Assembly (NCBI GenBank): GCA_029210625.1
Contig: JARGFU010000007.1
Coordinates: 186,933-250,932, forward strand
Length of the DNA: 64,000 nt
From: Deltaproteobacteria bacterium
Lineage (GTDB): Bacteria; Myxococcota; Myxococcia; SLRQ01
Direction of reading: 5' to 3'
The translations under genes were made by a program, and so were the position numbers. The first letter of the stretch is position 1; each line of letters opens with the position of its first letter. The notes beneath the pieces were generated by a model. It made no database searches. It was not told the DNA's origin and saw nothing but the letters and a program-made list of their open reading frames with translations. Positions 25,905 to 35,526 of this stretch are shown here, piece by piece.

Positions 25905-26854
25905 CGGGGGGTGCCGGTGACCGAGAAGGCCGCCGAGCACTGGCAGCCGATGATGCCGGGGTAGAAGGGCGCGGCGGTGCCGCTGAAGGTGCCGTCGCCG
26001 GCGAAGGTCGCCGAGAGCACCGCGTCGACGGTGGTGTCGATGCAGCCGCCGCCGGTGGGGGCGCTGTAGGCGGAGGAGAGGGAGAGCGAGGTCCCGCTCA
26101 GGGTGCCGGTCCAGGTGTGGCCGGTGTTGCCCTGGCCGGTGACGTTCCCCTCGGCGTCGAGCACCGTCAGGGTGAGCACCGTGTCGGTGAAGGAGGCGGT
26201 GTAGCCGCCGCAGTTCGCGTTGATGGGCGTGATGGCCAGGTCGTAGACCCCGTCGATGTCGATCGGGAAGACCTCGATGGGCCCGCTCCACTCGCCGCTG
26301 CGGGCGTCGATGTCCTCGACCGTGAGGCGCACCGTGAAGGTGCCCGAGCGATCGTAGGTGTGGGTGACGGTCTCGCCGGTGGCCGTGGTGCCGTCCCCGA
26401 AGCTCCAGCGCCAGGCCGAGATCGCGGCGGCGGCGGTGGAGCCGGTGGCGTCGAAGGTGATCGGCTCCCCGGCGTGCACCGGGGTGGGGAAGCTGGCCAC
26501 GGCGACCGGCACCGGCTCGGCGATGGTCACCAGGGCCTGGTCCTGGTCCTCGGCGTTCCGGTCGTCGGTGACCGTGAGGGTGGCCAGGTAGTTACCTCCG
26601 TCGGCGTAGGTGTGGCTCACCACCACCCCCGAGGCCTCGCTGCCGTCGCCGAAGTTCCAGAGGTAGCTGACGATCTCGCCGTCGAGATCGGTCGAGGCGC
26701 TGCCGTCGAAGAAGAGCTCCTCACCGGCGTTGCCCGAGAGGTCGGGGCCGGCCTGGGCCTCGGGCGGATCGTTGTTCAGGTCCGGCCGGTGCTCGTTGCG
26801 GCCGCTGCAGGCCGCCAGCAGGAGGACGGCGATGAGGGAGAGGCGCCGACGCAT
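25901..26854 (-). CDS. PKD-domain lipoprotein
   Basis: The 317-residue product has a lipoprotein signal with lipobox LAAC (Cys16), an Asn/Asp-rich tether, then two PKD-type Ig domains (about 30-112 and 113-200). Each carries the WxFGDG core (YLWNFGDGSEASG, WRWSFGDGTTATG) and the xHTY strand. A C-terminal beta domain of about 115 residues with five cysteines and no recognised family follows. PKD domains mediate surface protein or carbohydrate contacts. It is 9 bases downstream of a paralogous lipoprotein gene and overlaps arfB by four bases. Confidence 0.88.
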   Translation of the reverse strand: MRRRLSLIAVLLLAACSGRNEHRPDLNNDPPEAQAGPDLSGNAGEELFFDGSASTDLDGEIVSYLWNFGDGSEASGVVVSHTYADGGNYLATLTVTDDRNAEDQDQALVTIAEPVPVAVASFPTPVHAGEPITFDATGSTAAAAISAWRWSFGDGTTATGETVTHTYDRSGTFTVRLTVEDIDARSGEWSGPIEVFPIDIDGVYDLAITPINANCGGYTASFTDTVLTLTVLDAEGNVTGQGNTGHTWTGTLSGTSLSLSSAYSAPTGGGCIDTTVDAVLSATFAGDGTFSGTAAPFYPGIIGCQCSAAFSVTGTPR

Positions 26855-26863
26855 GGGGGGCTC

Positions 26864-27808
26864 CTAGAGCTTCGTGCCCGCCACGGGCTTGTCGACGCAG
26901 TTGAGCAGGCCGCCGGTGTCGATGCTGTAGACGCCGGTGAAGGTGGTGGCGGTGTCGAAGGTCGCGGTGATGATCTGGGTGATGGGGATGCCCATCGAGC
27001 TGTCCGTGTAGCTCACCTGCCACTGGGTGGCGTTGAGCATGCCAGTGTAGGTCTGGACCGTGGAGCCGCCGGCCAGCTCCTCGACGCTCATGTTGTTGCC
27101 GTTCAGCGTGATCCGCAGCTCGGAGTCCTGGAAGGTGCCGCAGGTGTCGGTGCGCAGGGACTCGTCGGTGAGGTACCAGCGCCACATCCCGCCGTAGCCC
27201 GCCGGGCCGGCCTCGATGACCATGGTCTGGGTCGCGGTGTCCGAGGCGCCGTCGTCGTCGTAGACGGTGAGGCTGGCCTCGAAGGTGCCCGCGCTGGCGT
27301 AGGCGTGGTCCACGGCCTGGCCGGCGCTGGTGGTGCCGTCGCCGAAGTCCCAGTCGTAGCGCACGATGCTGCCGTCGTCGGTGGAGCCGGCGCCGTCGAA
27401 GCGGATGTTCTCGCCCACGCCCGCGGTGGTGGGGGCGCTGATCACGGCCTCCGGGGCCGCGTTGGCGTCGATGAGGATCGAGGCGGTGGCCTGGCCGGTG
27501 TCGCCGATGTTGTCGGTGACCGTCAGGGTGACCACGAAGGTGCCGCCCGCGTTGTAGATGTGCTGGGCGATCTCGCCGGACGCGGTGGCGCCGTCACCGA
27601 AGTCCCAGGACCAGGTGACGATCCGGCCGTCGATGTCGCTCGAGCCCGAGCCGTCCACCGAGAGCACGGCGCCGGCGGTGCCCGTGACCGGGGCGGAGAT
27701 CACCGCGGTGGGAGGGTTGTTGTTGATGTTCTGGATGTCGTCCCCGCCGCAGGCGGCGGCGAAGACGATGAGGAGCGCAGGCAGCAGGTTGAGCGCACGC
27801 GTGGCCAC
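26864..27808 (-). CDS. PKD-domain lipoprotein (paralogue)
   Basis: The GTG at 27808 is preceded by a strong GGGAGGAAG Shine-Dalgarno and puts the signal peptide at the N-terminus, so I use it instead of the longer frame. The 314-residue product has lipobox AAAC (Cys20), an Asn-rich tether, two PKD domains with WDFGDGATASG and WDFGDGTTSAG, and a C-terminal beta domain of about 110 residues ending in CVDKPVAGTKL. The architecture matches the next gene, and the two probably arose by tandem duplication. The role is presumably a surface or periplasmic binding protein; no ligand can be inferred. Confidence 0.87.
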   Translation of the reverse strand: MATRALNLLPALLIVFAAACGGDDIQNINNNPPTAVISAPVTGTAGAVLSVDGSGSSDIDGRIVTWSWDFGDGATASGEIAQHIYNAGGTFVVTLTVTDNIGDTGQATASILIDANAAPEAVISAPTTAGVGENIRFDGAGSTDDGSIVRYDWDFGDGTTSAGQAVDHAYASAGTFEASLTVYDDDGASDTATQTMVIEAGPAGYGGMWRWYLTDESLRTDTCGTFQDSELRITLNGNNMSVEELAGGSTVQTYTGMLNATQWQVSYTDSSMGIPITQIITATFDTATTFTGVYSIDTGGLLNCVDKPVAGTKL

Positions 27809-27865
27809 TTCTTCTTCCTCCCTCGGGTCGGTACGGCAACTCCCGGATCCTACCAAAAGGCGGGG

Positions 27866-29803
<1,938 letters not shown>

Positions 29804-29881
29804 GGGAGCGCAGCTATAGCAGAAAGTGGCGGGGCTGCCGCCGGGCCCCTCGGTGCCTTATGTCCGGTGACCAGGGGCCGC

Positions 29882-30424
29882 ATGGGGAAGAAGAAGAGCG
29901 CCAGCCAGAGCACCGCACCGCCCGCGCCGCCAGGGGAGCGGACGCCCGCCGGGGATCCCGACCCCGGGCGCCGCTCCCTCCTGCACACTGGCGGGCGCAT
30001 CGCCCTCGGCGGCTGCGGCCTGCTCCTGGGGGCCGGCGCCCTGCGCACCGCCTGGCCCGACCTCGGCCAGGGGGGACCTGCCCGCCTCTCCCTCGGCCCC
30101 CGCAGCGACTTCCACCGCGGCTCGCTGACCTACCTGCCCGCCGCCCGGCTCTTCCTCCTCCACGACGCGGAGGGCCTGGGGGCCTTCTCCTCGCGCTGCA
30201 CCCACCTGGGCTGCGCGCTGCGGCGCAGCGGCGAGGGCCTGGCCTGCCCCTGCCACGGGGCGCGCTTCGACGCGAAGGGGCGGGTGCTCTCCGGGCCGCC
30301 GCGCCGGCCCCTGCCCTGGTTCGCCCTCGAGGTGGACGGGGAGGGCGTCCTCTGGGTGGACCTGCGCCGGGAGGTGGCCGCCGGAACCTCGGAGCCGGCC
30401 CTCGCGGAGGGCGCCGCCGGATGA
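29882..30424 (+). CDS. Rieske iron-sulfur protein
   Basis: A 180-residue protein with an N-terminal Tat-like signal (GRRSLLHTGGRIALGGCGLLL) and the two [2Fe-2S] boxes of Rieske proteins: CTHLGC (Cys106, His108, Cys111) and CPCHG (Cys122, Cys124, His125). Cys111 and Cys124 would form the stabilising disulfide. It transfers electrons from quinol to a cytochrome c in bc1/b6f-type complexes. The ATG at 29882 is preceded by AGGGG; an in-frame GTG lies five codons upstream. Its TGA overlaps the cytochrome b start (ATGA). Confidence 0.92.
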   Translation: MGKKKSASQSTAPPAPPGERTPAGDPDPGRRSLLHTGGRIALGGCGLLLGAGALRTAWPDLGQGGPARLSLGPRSDFHRGSLTYLPAARLFLLHDAEGLGAFSSRCTHLGCALRRSGEGLACPCHGARFDAKGRVLSGPPRRPLPWFALEVDGEGVLWVDLRREVAAGTSEPALAEGAAG

Positions 30425-31680
30425 GCGAGCGGGCGCGGCGCGGCTTCGTCGCCCACCTGCACCCCCTCGTCGTCAGCGAGCGGGCGCTGCGGCCGGGGAC
30501 GACGATGGGGTTGGGCCTGATCTCCCTGACCCTCCTGGGGCTGCTCACCCTCTCGGGCCTGCTCCTGATGGTCTATTACACGCCCTCCCCGGCGCGGGCC
30601 CACGGGAGCCTGCTGGACCTGCAGTACGCGGTGACCTTCGGCGCCTTCCTGCGGACGCTCCACCGCTGGTCCACCTACGCCCTGCTCTGCAGCGTCGCCC
30701 TCCACGGGCTGCGGGTCGTCCTCCAGGTGGCCTACCGGGATCGTGCGCTCAACTGGCTGCTGGGCCTCTCGCTCCTGTCGCTGATCCTCCTCCTCTCCTT
30801 CACCGGCTACCTCCTGCCCTGGGACCAGCGCAGCGTCTGGGCCACGGTGGTCACCTCCGAGCTGCTGCTGCAGGTGCCCGGCCTCGGCGCGCCGCTGGCC
30901 GAGCTCTTCCTGGGCGGCCGCGGGGTGGGGGAGGCGGCGCTGCTGCGCTTCTACACCCTCCATGTCGCCCTCGCCCCCGGGCTCCTCCTGGGCCTCCTGG
31001 TCTGGCACCTCTGGCGGGTGCGCCGCGATGGCGGGCTGGCGGTGGAGGCGCGCGAGCAGCGCGGCGCGCTCGTGCCCTCGTCCCCGCACCTGCTCACGCG
31101 GGAGGCGATCCTGGCCCTCGCTCTGAGCGCCCTCCTCGTCCTCCTCGCCACGGCCTGGCCCGCCTCGCTGGGCGCCGTGGCGGATCTGGAGCACCCGACC
31201 AACCCGGAGAAGGCGCCCTGGTTCTTCCTCGGCCTGCAGGAGCTGGTCTCCTACTCGGCCCTCGTCGGGGGGCTGCTCTTCCCCACGGCGCTCTCGCTCC
31301 TGCTCCTCTCCCTGCCCTTCCTCGATCGGGAGCGGGGCGGGGTGGGGCGCTGGCCCCGGGGTGGGGCGCTCTTCTGGGAGCTGCTCCTGCCCGCGCTGCT
31401 CTCCCTGCTCCTCTTCGGCGCCCTGGCCGCGCGGCGCCTCTCCACCGAGGCCGCGCGCCTGGCCACCGGCGAGCTCGTGAACCCCGCGAGCGGGATGCTC
31501 CTCTTCGCCGGCCTCCTCTTCCTGGGGGTGCGGGCCCGCCGCGGCAGCGCCCGGGCGGGGCTGCGGGCGGCGCTGGTCTGCCTCTGCGTCGCGCTCCTCG
31601 GCGCGACCCTCCTGGGGCTGCTGCGGGGCCCCGACTGGGTGGTGGACCTGCTCGCCGCGAGCGGAGGCGCCGATGGCTGA
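30421..31680 (+). CDS. cytochrome b of a bc-type quinol:cytochrome c oxidoreductase
   Basis: The 419-residue membrane protein has the four haem-ligand histidines His81/His95 and His181/His196. The second pair is 15 apart, as in cytochrome b6. Qo-site features are GYLLPWDQRSVWATVV and NPEKAPWFFLGLQEL (residues 261-275, the PEWY-equivalent region). The b6-like N-terminal half and subunit-IV-like C-terminal half are fused, as in many menaquinol-using bacteria. It has about eight to ten hydrophobic segments. It overlaps the Rieske gene by four bases and the cytochrome c gene by eight, so the three almost certainly form one complex. Confidence 0.93.
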   Translation: MSERARRGFVAHLHPLVVSERALRPGTTMGLGLISLTLLGLLTLSGLLLMVYYTPSPARAHGSLLDLQYAVTFGAFLRTLHRWSTYALLCSVALHGLRVVLQVAYRDRALNWLLGLSLLSLILLLSFTGYLLPWDQRSVWATVVTSELLLQVPGLGAPLAELFLGGRGVGEAALLRFYTLHVALAPGLLLGLLVWHLWRVRRDGGLAVEAREQRGALVPSSPHLLTREAILALALSALLVLLATAWPASLGAVADLEHPTNPEKAPWFFLGLQELVSYSALVGGLLFPTALSLLLLSLPFLDRERGGVGRWPRGGALFWELLLPALLSLLLFGALAARRLSTEAARLATGELVNPASGMLLFAGLLFLGVRARRGSARAGLRAALVCLCVALLGATLLGLLRGPDWVVDLLAASGGADG

Positions 31681-32623
31681 TCCGCGCCCGGCCCTCGATC
31701 TCGAGCGCGACGCGCGCCGCCTCTCGGCCGGGCTCCTCGGGGCGGCCTCGCTCCTCTTCGTGGCGCTGGCGGTGACCGGCGCCCGGGGGCTCGCGGACCG
31801 CCCCGCGCGGGCCGTCGAGCAGCAGGCCGGCGCCCTCGACGAGCCCGAGCGCTGCCTCACCTGCCACCCCGCCGGGCGGCGCGAGGCGCGGCCGGGCGCG
31901 CCCCCCCACCCCCACCGCGAGCACCTCGAGGCCGGCCTGGGCTGCGTGGTTTGTCACGGGGGGATCGGGCGGGCCACCCGCCTGCCGGCGGCCCACGCGC
32001 GGGCGCCGGACACCGGGCGCGATCCCCTCCTGCTGCCGCCCGGTCTGGAGGCGGCCTGCGGCCGCTGCCACCCGCCCGGCGTCGCCGGCAGCGAGACCCT
32101 CGCCCGGGGCGCCGCCCTCTTCCTGCGCCTGGGCTGCGCGGTCTGTCACCCGCCGAGCGAGGGCGGCCGGGGCGGCGACGCCTTCGGCCCCGATCTGCGG
32201 GCCCGCGCCTTCCTGCCCGCCGACACGCTGCGCCGGGTGATCCGCGAGCCCGCCTCGGTCACCCCCGGGGCCACCATGCCCGCCTTCGAGCGCAGCTTCG
32301 GCGAGGAGGATCCCGAGCTCGAGGCGCTCGTCCTCTACCTCACCTCCCTCGCGCTGCCGCGCCCGCGCTCCGGCGATCTCCACCCCGGCCTGCGCGCCGG
32401 GGTCGAGGCCCCCTGCACCGACTGCCACGCCGGCCCGGGAGGGCGCGCGAGCGGCCGCCGCCCGCACCGCTGCGTCCACCTCCTCGCGCGGAAGGAGAGC
32501 CTGCGCTGCGAGGGCTGCCACGCCGGGGGCGGCCTGCCCGCGGGCGAGCGCTGCCCCCGGGTCGCGGCCGAGCGCGGCGCCTGCGTGGCCTGCCACGACG
32601 GCGTCCGGGAGGTGCTGCCATGA
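31673..32623 (+). CDS. heptahaem c-type cytochrome
   Basis: A 316-residue protein with one N-terminal hydrophobic anchor (about 19-40) and seven CxxCH haem sites starting at Cys61, 91, 129, 155, 248, 279 and 304. The segment around Cys155, with GPDLRARAF and later PGATMPAF, resembles a mono-haem cytochrome c domain with an axial Met. The other six sites are in short multihaem-like stretches. It probably accepts electrons from the Rieske/cytochrome b pair, from the GMC dehydrogenase encoded next, or from both. It overlaps both neighbours (8 bases with cytochrome b, ATGA with the next gene). Confidence 0.93.
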   Translation: MADPRPALDLERDARRLSAGLLGAASLLFVALAVTGARGLADRPARAVEQQAGALDEPERCLTCHPAGRREARPGAPPHPHREHLEAGLGCVVCHGGIGRATRLPAAHARAPDTGRDPLLLPPGLEAACGRCHPPGVAGSETLARGAALFLRLGCAVCHPPSEGGRGGDAFGPDLRARAFLPADTLRRVIREPASVTPGATMPAFERSFGEEDPELEALVLYLTSLALPRPRSGDLHPGLRAGVEAPCTDCHAGPGGRASGRRPHRCVHLLARKESLRCEGCHAGGGLPAGERCPRVAAERGACVACHDGVREVLP

Positions 32624-33177
32624 AGCTCGATCGACGAGAGGCGCTCCTCGCCCTCCTCGGCGGTGGCGCGAGCGCGGGCCTGGCGACCTGGCAGCTCTGG
32701 CCCCCCGCCCCGGCGCTGAAGGCCGACCCCCCGGCCTCCCCCTTCGAGGAGGGGACCCGCCGGACCCTGGCCGCCGCGGTGGAGCGCCTCCTCCCCGGCG
32801 CGGTGGAGGCGGGGGTCCCCGAGTACCTCGACTACTGGATGGCCCGGGAGCCCTGGGTGGGCTTCCTCGCCGCGGGGATGCGCACCGGCGCCGGCTGGCT
32901 CGATCGCCTCGCCCGCGCGGAGCACCAGCGCGACTTCGCCGCCCTCGAGGGCGCGCAGCAGGACGAGCTCCTCGGGCGCTGCCAGCGCGGCGAGCTGCCG
33001 GGGAAGGGCTTCAGCGGCCGGGCCTTCTTCGAGTACCTCCTGCAGTTCACCCTGGAGGGCTTCCTCTCGGACCCGGTCTACGGGGGCAACCGGGGAGAGG
33101 TGGGCTGGCGGCACATCGGGCACGCCGCCTGCCACTGGGCGCCGGGCGCCGGGCCCGGGAAGCGAGGCGGAGCGTGA
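32620..33177 (+). CDS. gluconate 2-dehydrogenase subunit 3-like protein
   Basis: A 185-residue protein with a twin-arginine-type N-terminus (LDRREALLALLGGGASAGLA), then RTLAAAVERLLPGAVEAGVPEYLDYW and FFEYLLQFTLEGFLSDPVYGGN, typical of the small gamma subunit of GMC-type membrane dehydrogenases. That subunit is a chaperone and export partner for the flavoprotein, which has no signal of its own. It overlaps the previous gene by ATGA and the flavoprotein gene by GTGA. Confidence 0.87.
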   Translation: MKLDRREALLALLGGGASAGLATWQLWPPAPALKADPPASPFEEGTRRTLAAAVERLLPGAVEAGVPEYLDYWMAREPWVGFLAAGMRTGAGWLDRLARAEHQRDFAALEGAQQDELLGRCQRGELPGKGFSGRAFFEYLLQFTLEGFLSDPVYGGNRGEVGWRHIGHAACHWAPGAGPGKRGGA

Positions 33178-34829
33178 GCCGCCGGGAGCAGACCGAGGTC
33201 ATCGTCGTCGGCTCGGGCGCCGGGGGCGCGCCGGTGGCCGCCGTCCTGGCCGAGGCGGGCCTGCGGGTCGTCGTCCTGGAGCGGGGCCCCTGGTACACGA
33301 TCGACGACTTCGGCCACGACGAGGTGAAGAGCTGCCGCCGGGACTTCTGGATCCCCTTCGCCCAGGACGATCCCCACACCCTGCGCGAGGCGGGGCAGGA
33401 GCGGGCGCAGCCCTCCCGCGAGGGCTGGACCTCCCGCAACGTCGGCGGCGCCACCGTGCACATGGGCGGCTTCTTCTACCGCCTGCAGCCCGAGGACTTC
33501 CGCCTGCGCACCCTCACCGGCGGCGTCGAGGGGAGCACCCTGGCCGACTGGCCGCTGGGGCTCGCCGACCTCGAGCCCTACTACGACGAGATGGAGGTGA
33601 GGCTGGGCGTCTCGGGGGACGCCGCCGCCAACCCCCGCGAGCGGCACGCCCGCCCCTATCCCCTGCCGCCCCTGGCCGCCCACCCGGCGGCGCGGCTCAT
33701 CGACGAGGCGGCGGCCTCCCTGGGCTGGCGGGCCTTCCCCACGCCCCGGGCGGTGCTCTCCCGGGCCTACGGCCGGCGGCCCCCCTGCAACCAGTGCGGC
33801 TACTGCGGCGACTACGGCTGCGAGAACCACTCCAAGTCCTCGGCCCTCTCGACCTTCCTGCCGGACGCCCTCGCCACCGGCCGCTGCGAGCTCCGCGCGG
33901 GCGCCACGGTCAGCCGGATCCTCGTCGACGAGGGCGGCCCTCGCCCGAAGGTGCGCGGGGTGGAGTACCTCGACCGGGACGGTGGCCTGCATCGCCTCGA
34001 GGCGCCGCGGGTCGTCCTCGCCGCCTCGGCCATCGAGAGCGCTCGCCTCCTGCTCCTCTCGCGCACCCCCGCCTTCCCCGAGGGCCTCGCCAACGGCAGC
34101 GGGCTGGTGGGCCGCAACCTCACCTTCTCCACCTTCGCCAAGGTCACCGGCCTCTTCGAGCGGGCGGCCCTGGTCGATCGGCTGGGTCCGGAGGGGATGG
34201 ACCTGCCCTTCCTCCAGCGCTCGATCCAGGACGACTACTTCGACGCCGAGCTGGGCAAGGGCGGCACCTACAACCTCATCCTCCAGCACCCCAACCCCAT
34301 CAACGCCGCCGTGCGGCTCACGGCGATGGAGGACTACGGGCTCTGGGGGGCGGCCCTGAAGGAGCGCCTCGCGCGCTACTTCCGCGAGGAGCTGTGGATG
34401 GAGGCCGAGGTCTTCGGCGAGTTCCTGCCCACCGAGGCCTGCCGGGTCGATCTCGATCCCCGGGTGAAGGATCGCTTCGGCCTGCCGGTGGCGCGCATCA
34501 CCCACCACCTCCACCCCACCTGCCGGGAGCAGAGCGCGAGGATGGCCGGGCGGGCCGGCCGCCTCTTCGAGGCGGTCACGCCGGCGCCGCTGCGGACCGT
34601 CCTCGCCGGCCGGGGGAGCACCACCTTCCACCTCCAGCACGGCACCTGTCGCTTCGGTGACGATCCGGCGAGCTCGGTCCTCGATCGTGACTGCCGGGCG
34701 CACGAGGTCGGGGGGCTCCACGTCACCGACGGCAGCTTCATGCCCACCTCCGGCGGCGTGCCGGCCACCGCCACCATCATGGCCAACGCCCTGCGGGTGG
34801 CCCACGGGATGGCGCGCGACCGGGGCTGA
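33174..34829 (+). CDS. GMC oxidoreductase, gluconate/sugar dehydrogenase flavoprotein type
   Basis: This 551-residue protein has an FAD-binding VVGSGAGGAPVA at the N-terminus, SRNVGGATVHMGGF, and a C-terminal LQHGTCRFGDDPASSVLD plus HVTDGSFMPTSGGVP block, the pattern of GMC dehydrogenases that feed cytochromes. A cysteine cluster (Cys205, 208, 211, 216 in CNQCGYCGDYGC) sits where related dehydrogenases hold an iron-sulfur cluster. The substrate is an alcohol or sugar acid; it cannot be read from sequence. The GTG start overlaps the small-subunit stop. With the upstream genes it implies direct coupling of substrate oxidation to a cytochrome b / multihaem cytochrome module. Confidence 0.9.
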   Translation: MSRREQTEVIVVGSGAGGAPVAAVLAEAGLRVVVLERGPWYTIDDFGHDEVKSCRRDFWIPFAQDDPHTLREAGQERAQPSREGWTSRNVGGATVHMGGFFYRLQPEDFRLRTLTGGVEGSTLADWPLGLADLEPYYDEMEVRLGVSGDAAANPRERHARPYPLPPLAAHPAARLIDEAAASLGWRAFPTPRAVLSRAYGRRPPCNQCGYCGDYGCENHSKSSALSTFLPDALATGRCELRAGATVSRILVDEGGPRPKVRGVEYLDRDGGLHRLEAPRVVLAASAIESARLLLLSRTPAFPEGLANGSGLVGRNLTFSTFAKVTGLFERAALVDRLGPEGMDLPFLQRSIQDDYFDAELGKGGTYNLILQHPNPINAAVRLTAMEDYGLWGAALKERLARYFREELWMEAEVFGEFLPTEACRVDLDPRVKDRFGLPVARITHHLHPTCREQSARMAGRAGRLFEAVTPAPLRTVLAGRGSTTFHLQHGTCRFGDDPASSVLDRDCRAHEVGGLHVTDGSFMPTSGGVPATATIMANALRVAHGMARDRG

Positions 34830-34875
34830 AGACCGGGTGTTCCCGGCCCGCGCCGGCTGTGCTTTCTTTCCGGCC

Positions 34876-35409
34876 ATGGCGCAGCTCACGGAGACCGGCT
34901 GGAAGAAGTGCTCGACCTGCAAGCGGGAGATCGCCCTCGGGGCGCGCTACTGGCTGTGCAGCGTCTCCACCTGCAACCAGAAGCGCACGGGACTCGCCTT
35001 CTGCAGCGTCGACTGCTGGGACTCCCACGTGCCGCTGCTGAGGCACCGGGACGCCTGGGCCAAGGAGGCAACCGCGCCGACCTCCCACGAGGCGGGCGAC
35101 GAGGCGCCGAAGAAGCGGCGCCTGATGGGGGCCGACGGCAGCGAGCGCGAGCAGCGGGAGCGCCGCCCCGAAGCCGTCGATCCCGACGTCGCCGCGGCCG
35201 CGCGCCGCCGGCCCCTCGAGGAGCCGCCCCCCGACGAGATCCTCGTCGTCGCCTCGAAGGTGAAGGCCTACATCAAGGCCCGCTCGGACCTGAACACCTC
35301 GGCCGCCGTGATGGAGGCCCTCTCGGACAAGGTCCGGGCCGCCTGCGACGAGGCCATCCGCTCGGCCTGGGCCCACGAGCGCAAGACCGTCCTCGATCGC
35401 GACGTCTGA
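34876..35409 (+). CDS. zinc-finger protein with C-terminal histone-fold domain
   Basis: The frame is open upstream, but the ATG at 34876 gives a 177-residue protein whose N-terminus begins just before the zinc-finger cysteines. Residues 12-57 carry Cys12, 15, 28, 33, 43, 47 and His51, His57, a cross-brace-like (ZZ-type) pattern. Residues 65-118 form a charged linker. Residues 119-177 read like a histone fold: VVASKVKAYI, a short loop, TSAAVMEALSDKVRAACDEA, then SAWAHERKTVLDRDV. The terminal RKTV-x-x-RD motif matches the RKT(I/V)-x-x-x-D end of archaeal and Bdellovibrio histones. It is probably a DNA- or chromatin-associated protein. It is 46 bases after the GMC gene and is probably a separate unit. 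Confidence 0.72.
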   Translation: MAQLTETGWKKCSTCKREIALGARYWLCSVSTCNQKRTGLAFCSVDCWDSHVPLLRHRDAWAKEATAPTSHEAGDEAPKKRRLMGADGSEREQRERRPEAVDPDVAAAARRRPLEEPPPDEILVVASKVKAYIKARSDLNTSAAVMEALSDKVRAACDEAIRSAWAHERKTVLDRDV

Positions 35410-35410
35410 T

Positions 35411-35465
35411 CGGGGGTGCCGCGCACCCCCGCCCCACCGGCGAAGCCGTCGGGGCCCCACCCCCG
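35411..35465. repeat. REP-like intergenic element, copy 1
   Basis: About 55 bases, nearly identical to 38909-38962. It contains a perfect hairpin (GGGGGTGC, loop CGC, GCACCCCC) followed by a CCGGCGAAGCCGTCGGGGCC segment. It lies between convergent genes. Two copies in 3.5 kb suggest a dispersed family. Confidence 0.8.
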
Positions 35466-35495
35466 CGCTGAAGGGGGTGGCTGCCGCCCCCCCTT

Positions 35496-35516
35496 CCCGG
35501 CAGGGGACCTGCCGGG
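35496..35516. terminator. 9-bp perfect hairpin between convergent genes
   Basis: CCCGGCAGG (35496-35504), loop GGA, CCTGCCGGG (35508-35516). A second palindrome, CCCCTAGGGG, lies at 35524-35533 at the end of the opposing gene. No T-tract follows on either strand, so if it stops transcription it is not a classical intrinsic terminator. Confidence 0.45.
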
Positions 35517-35526
35517 TCCCTACCCC

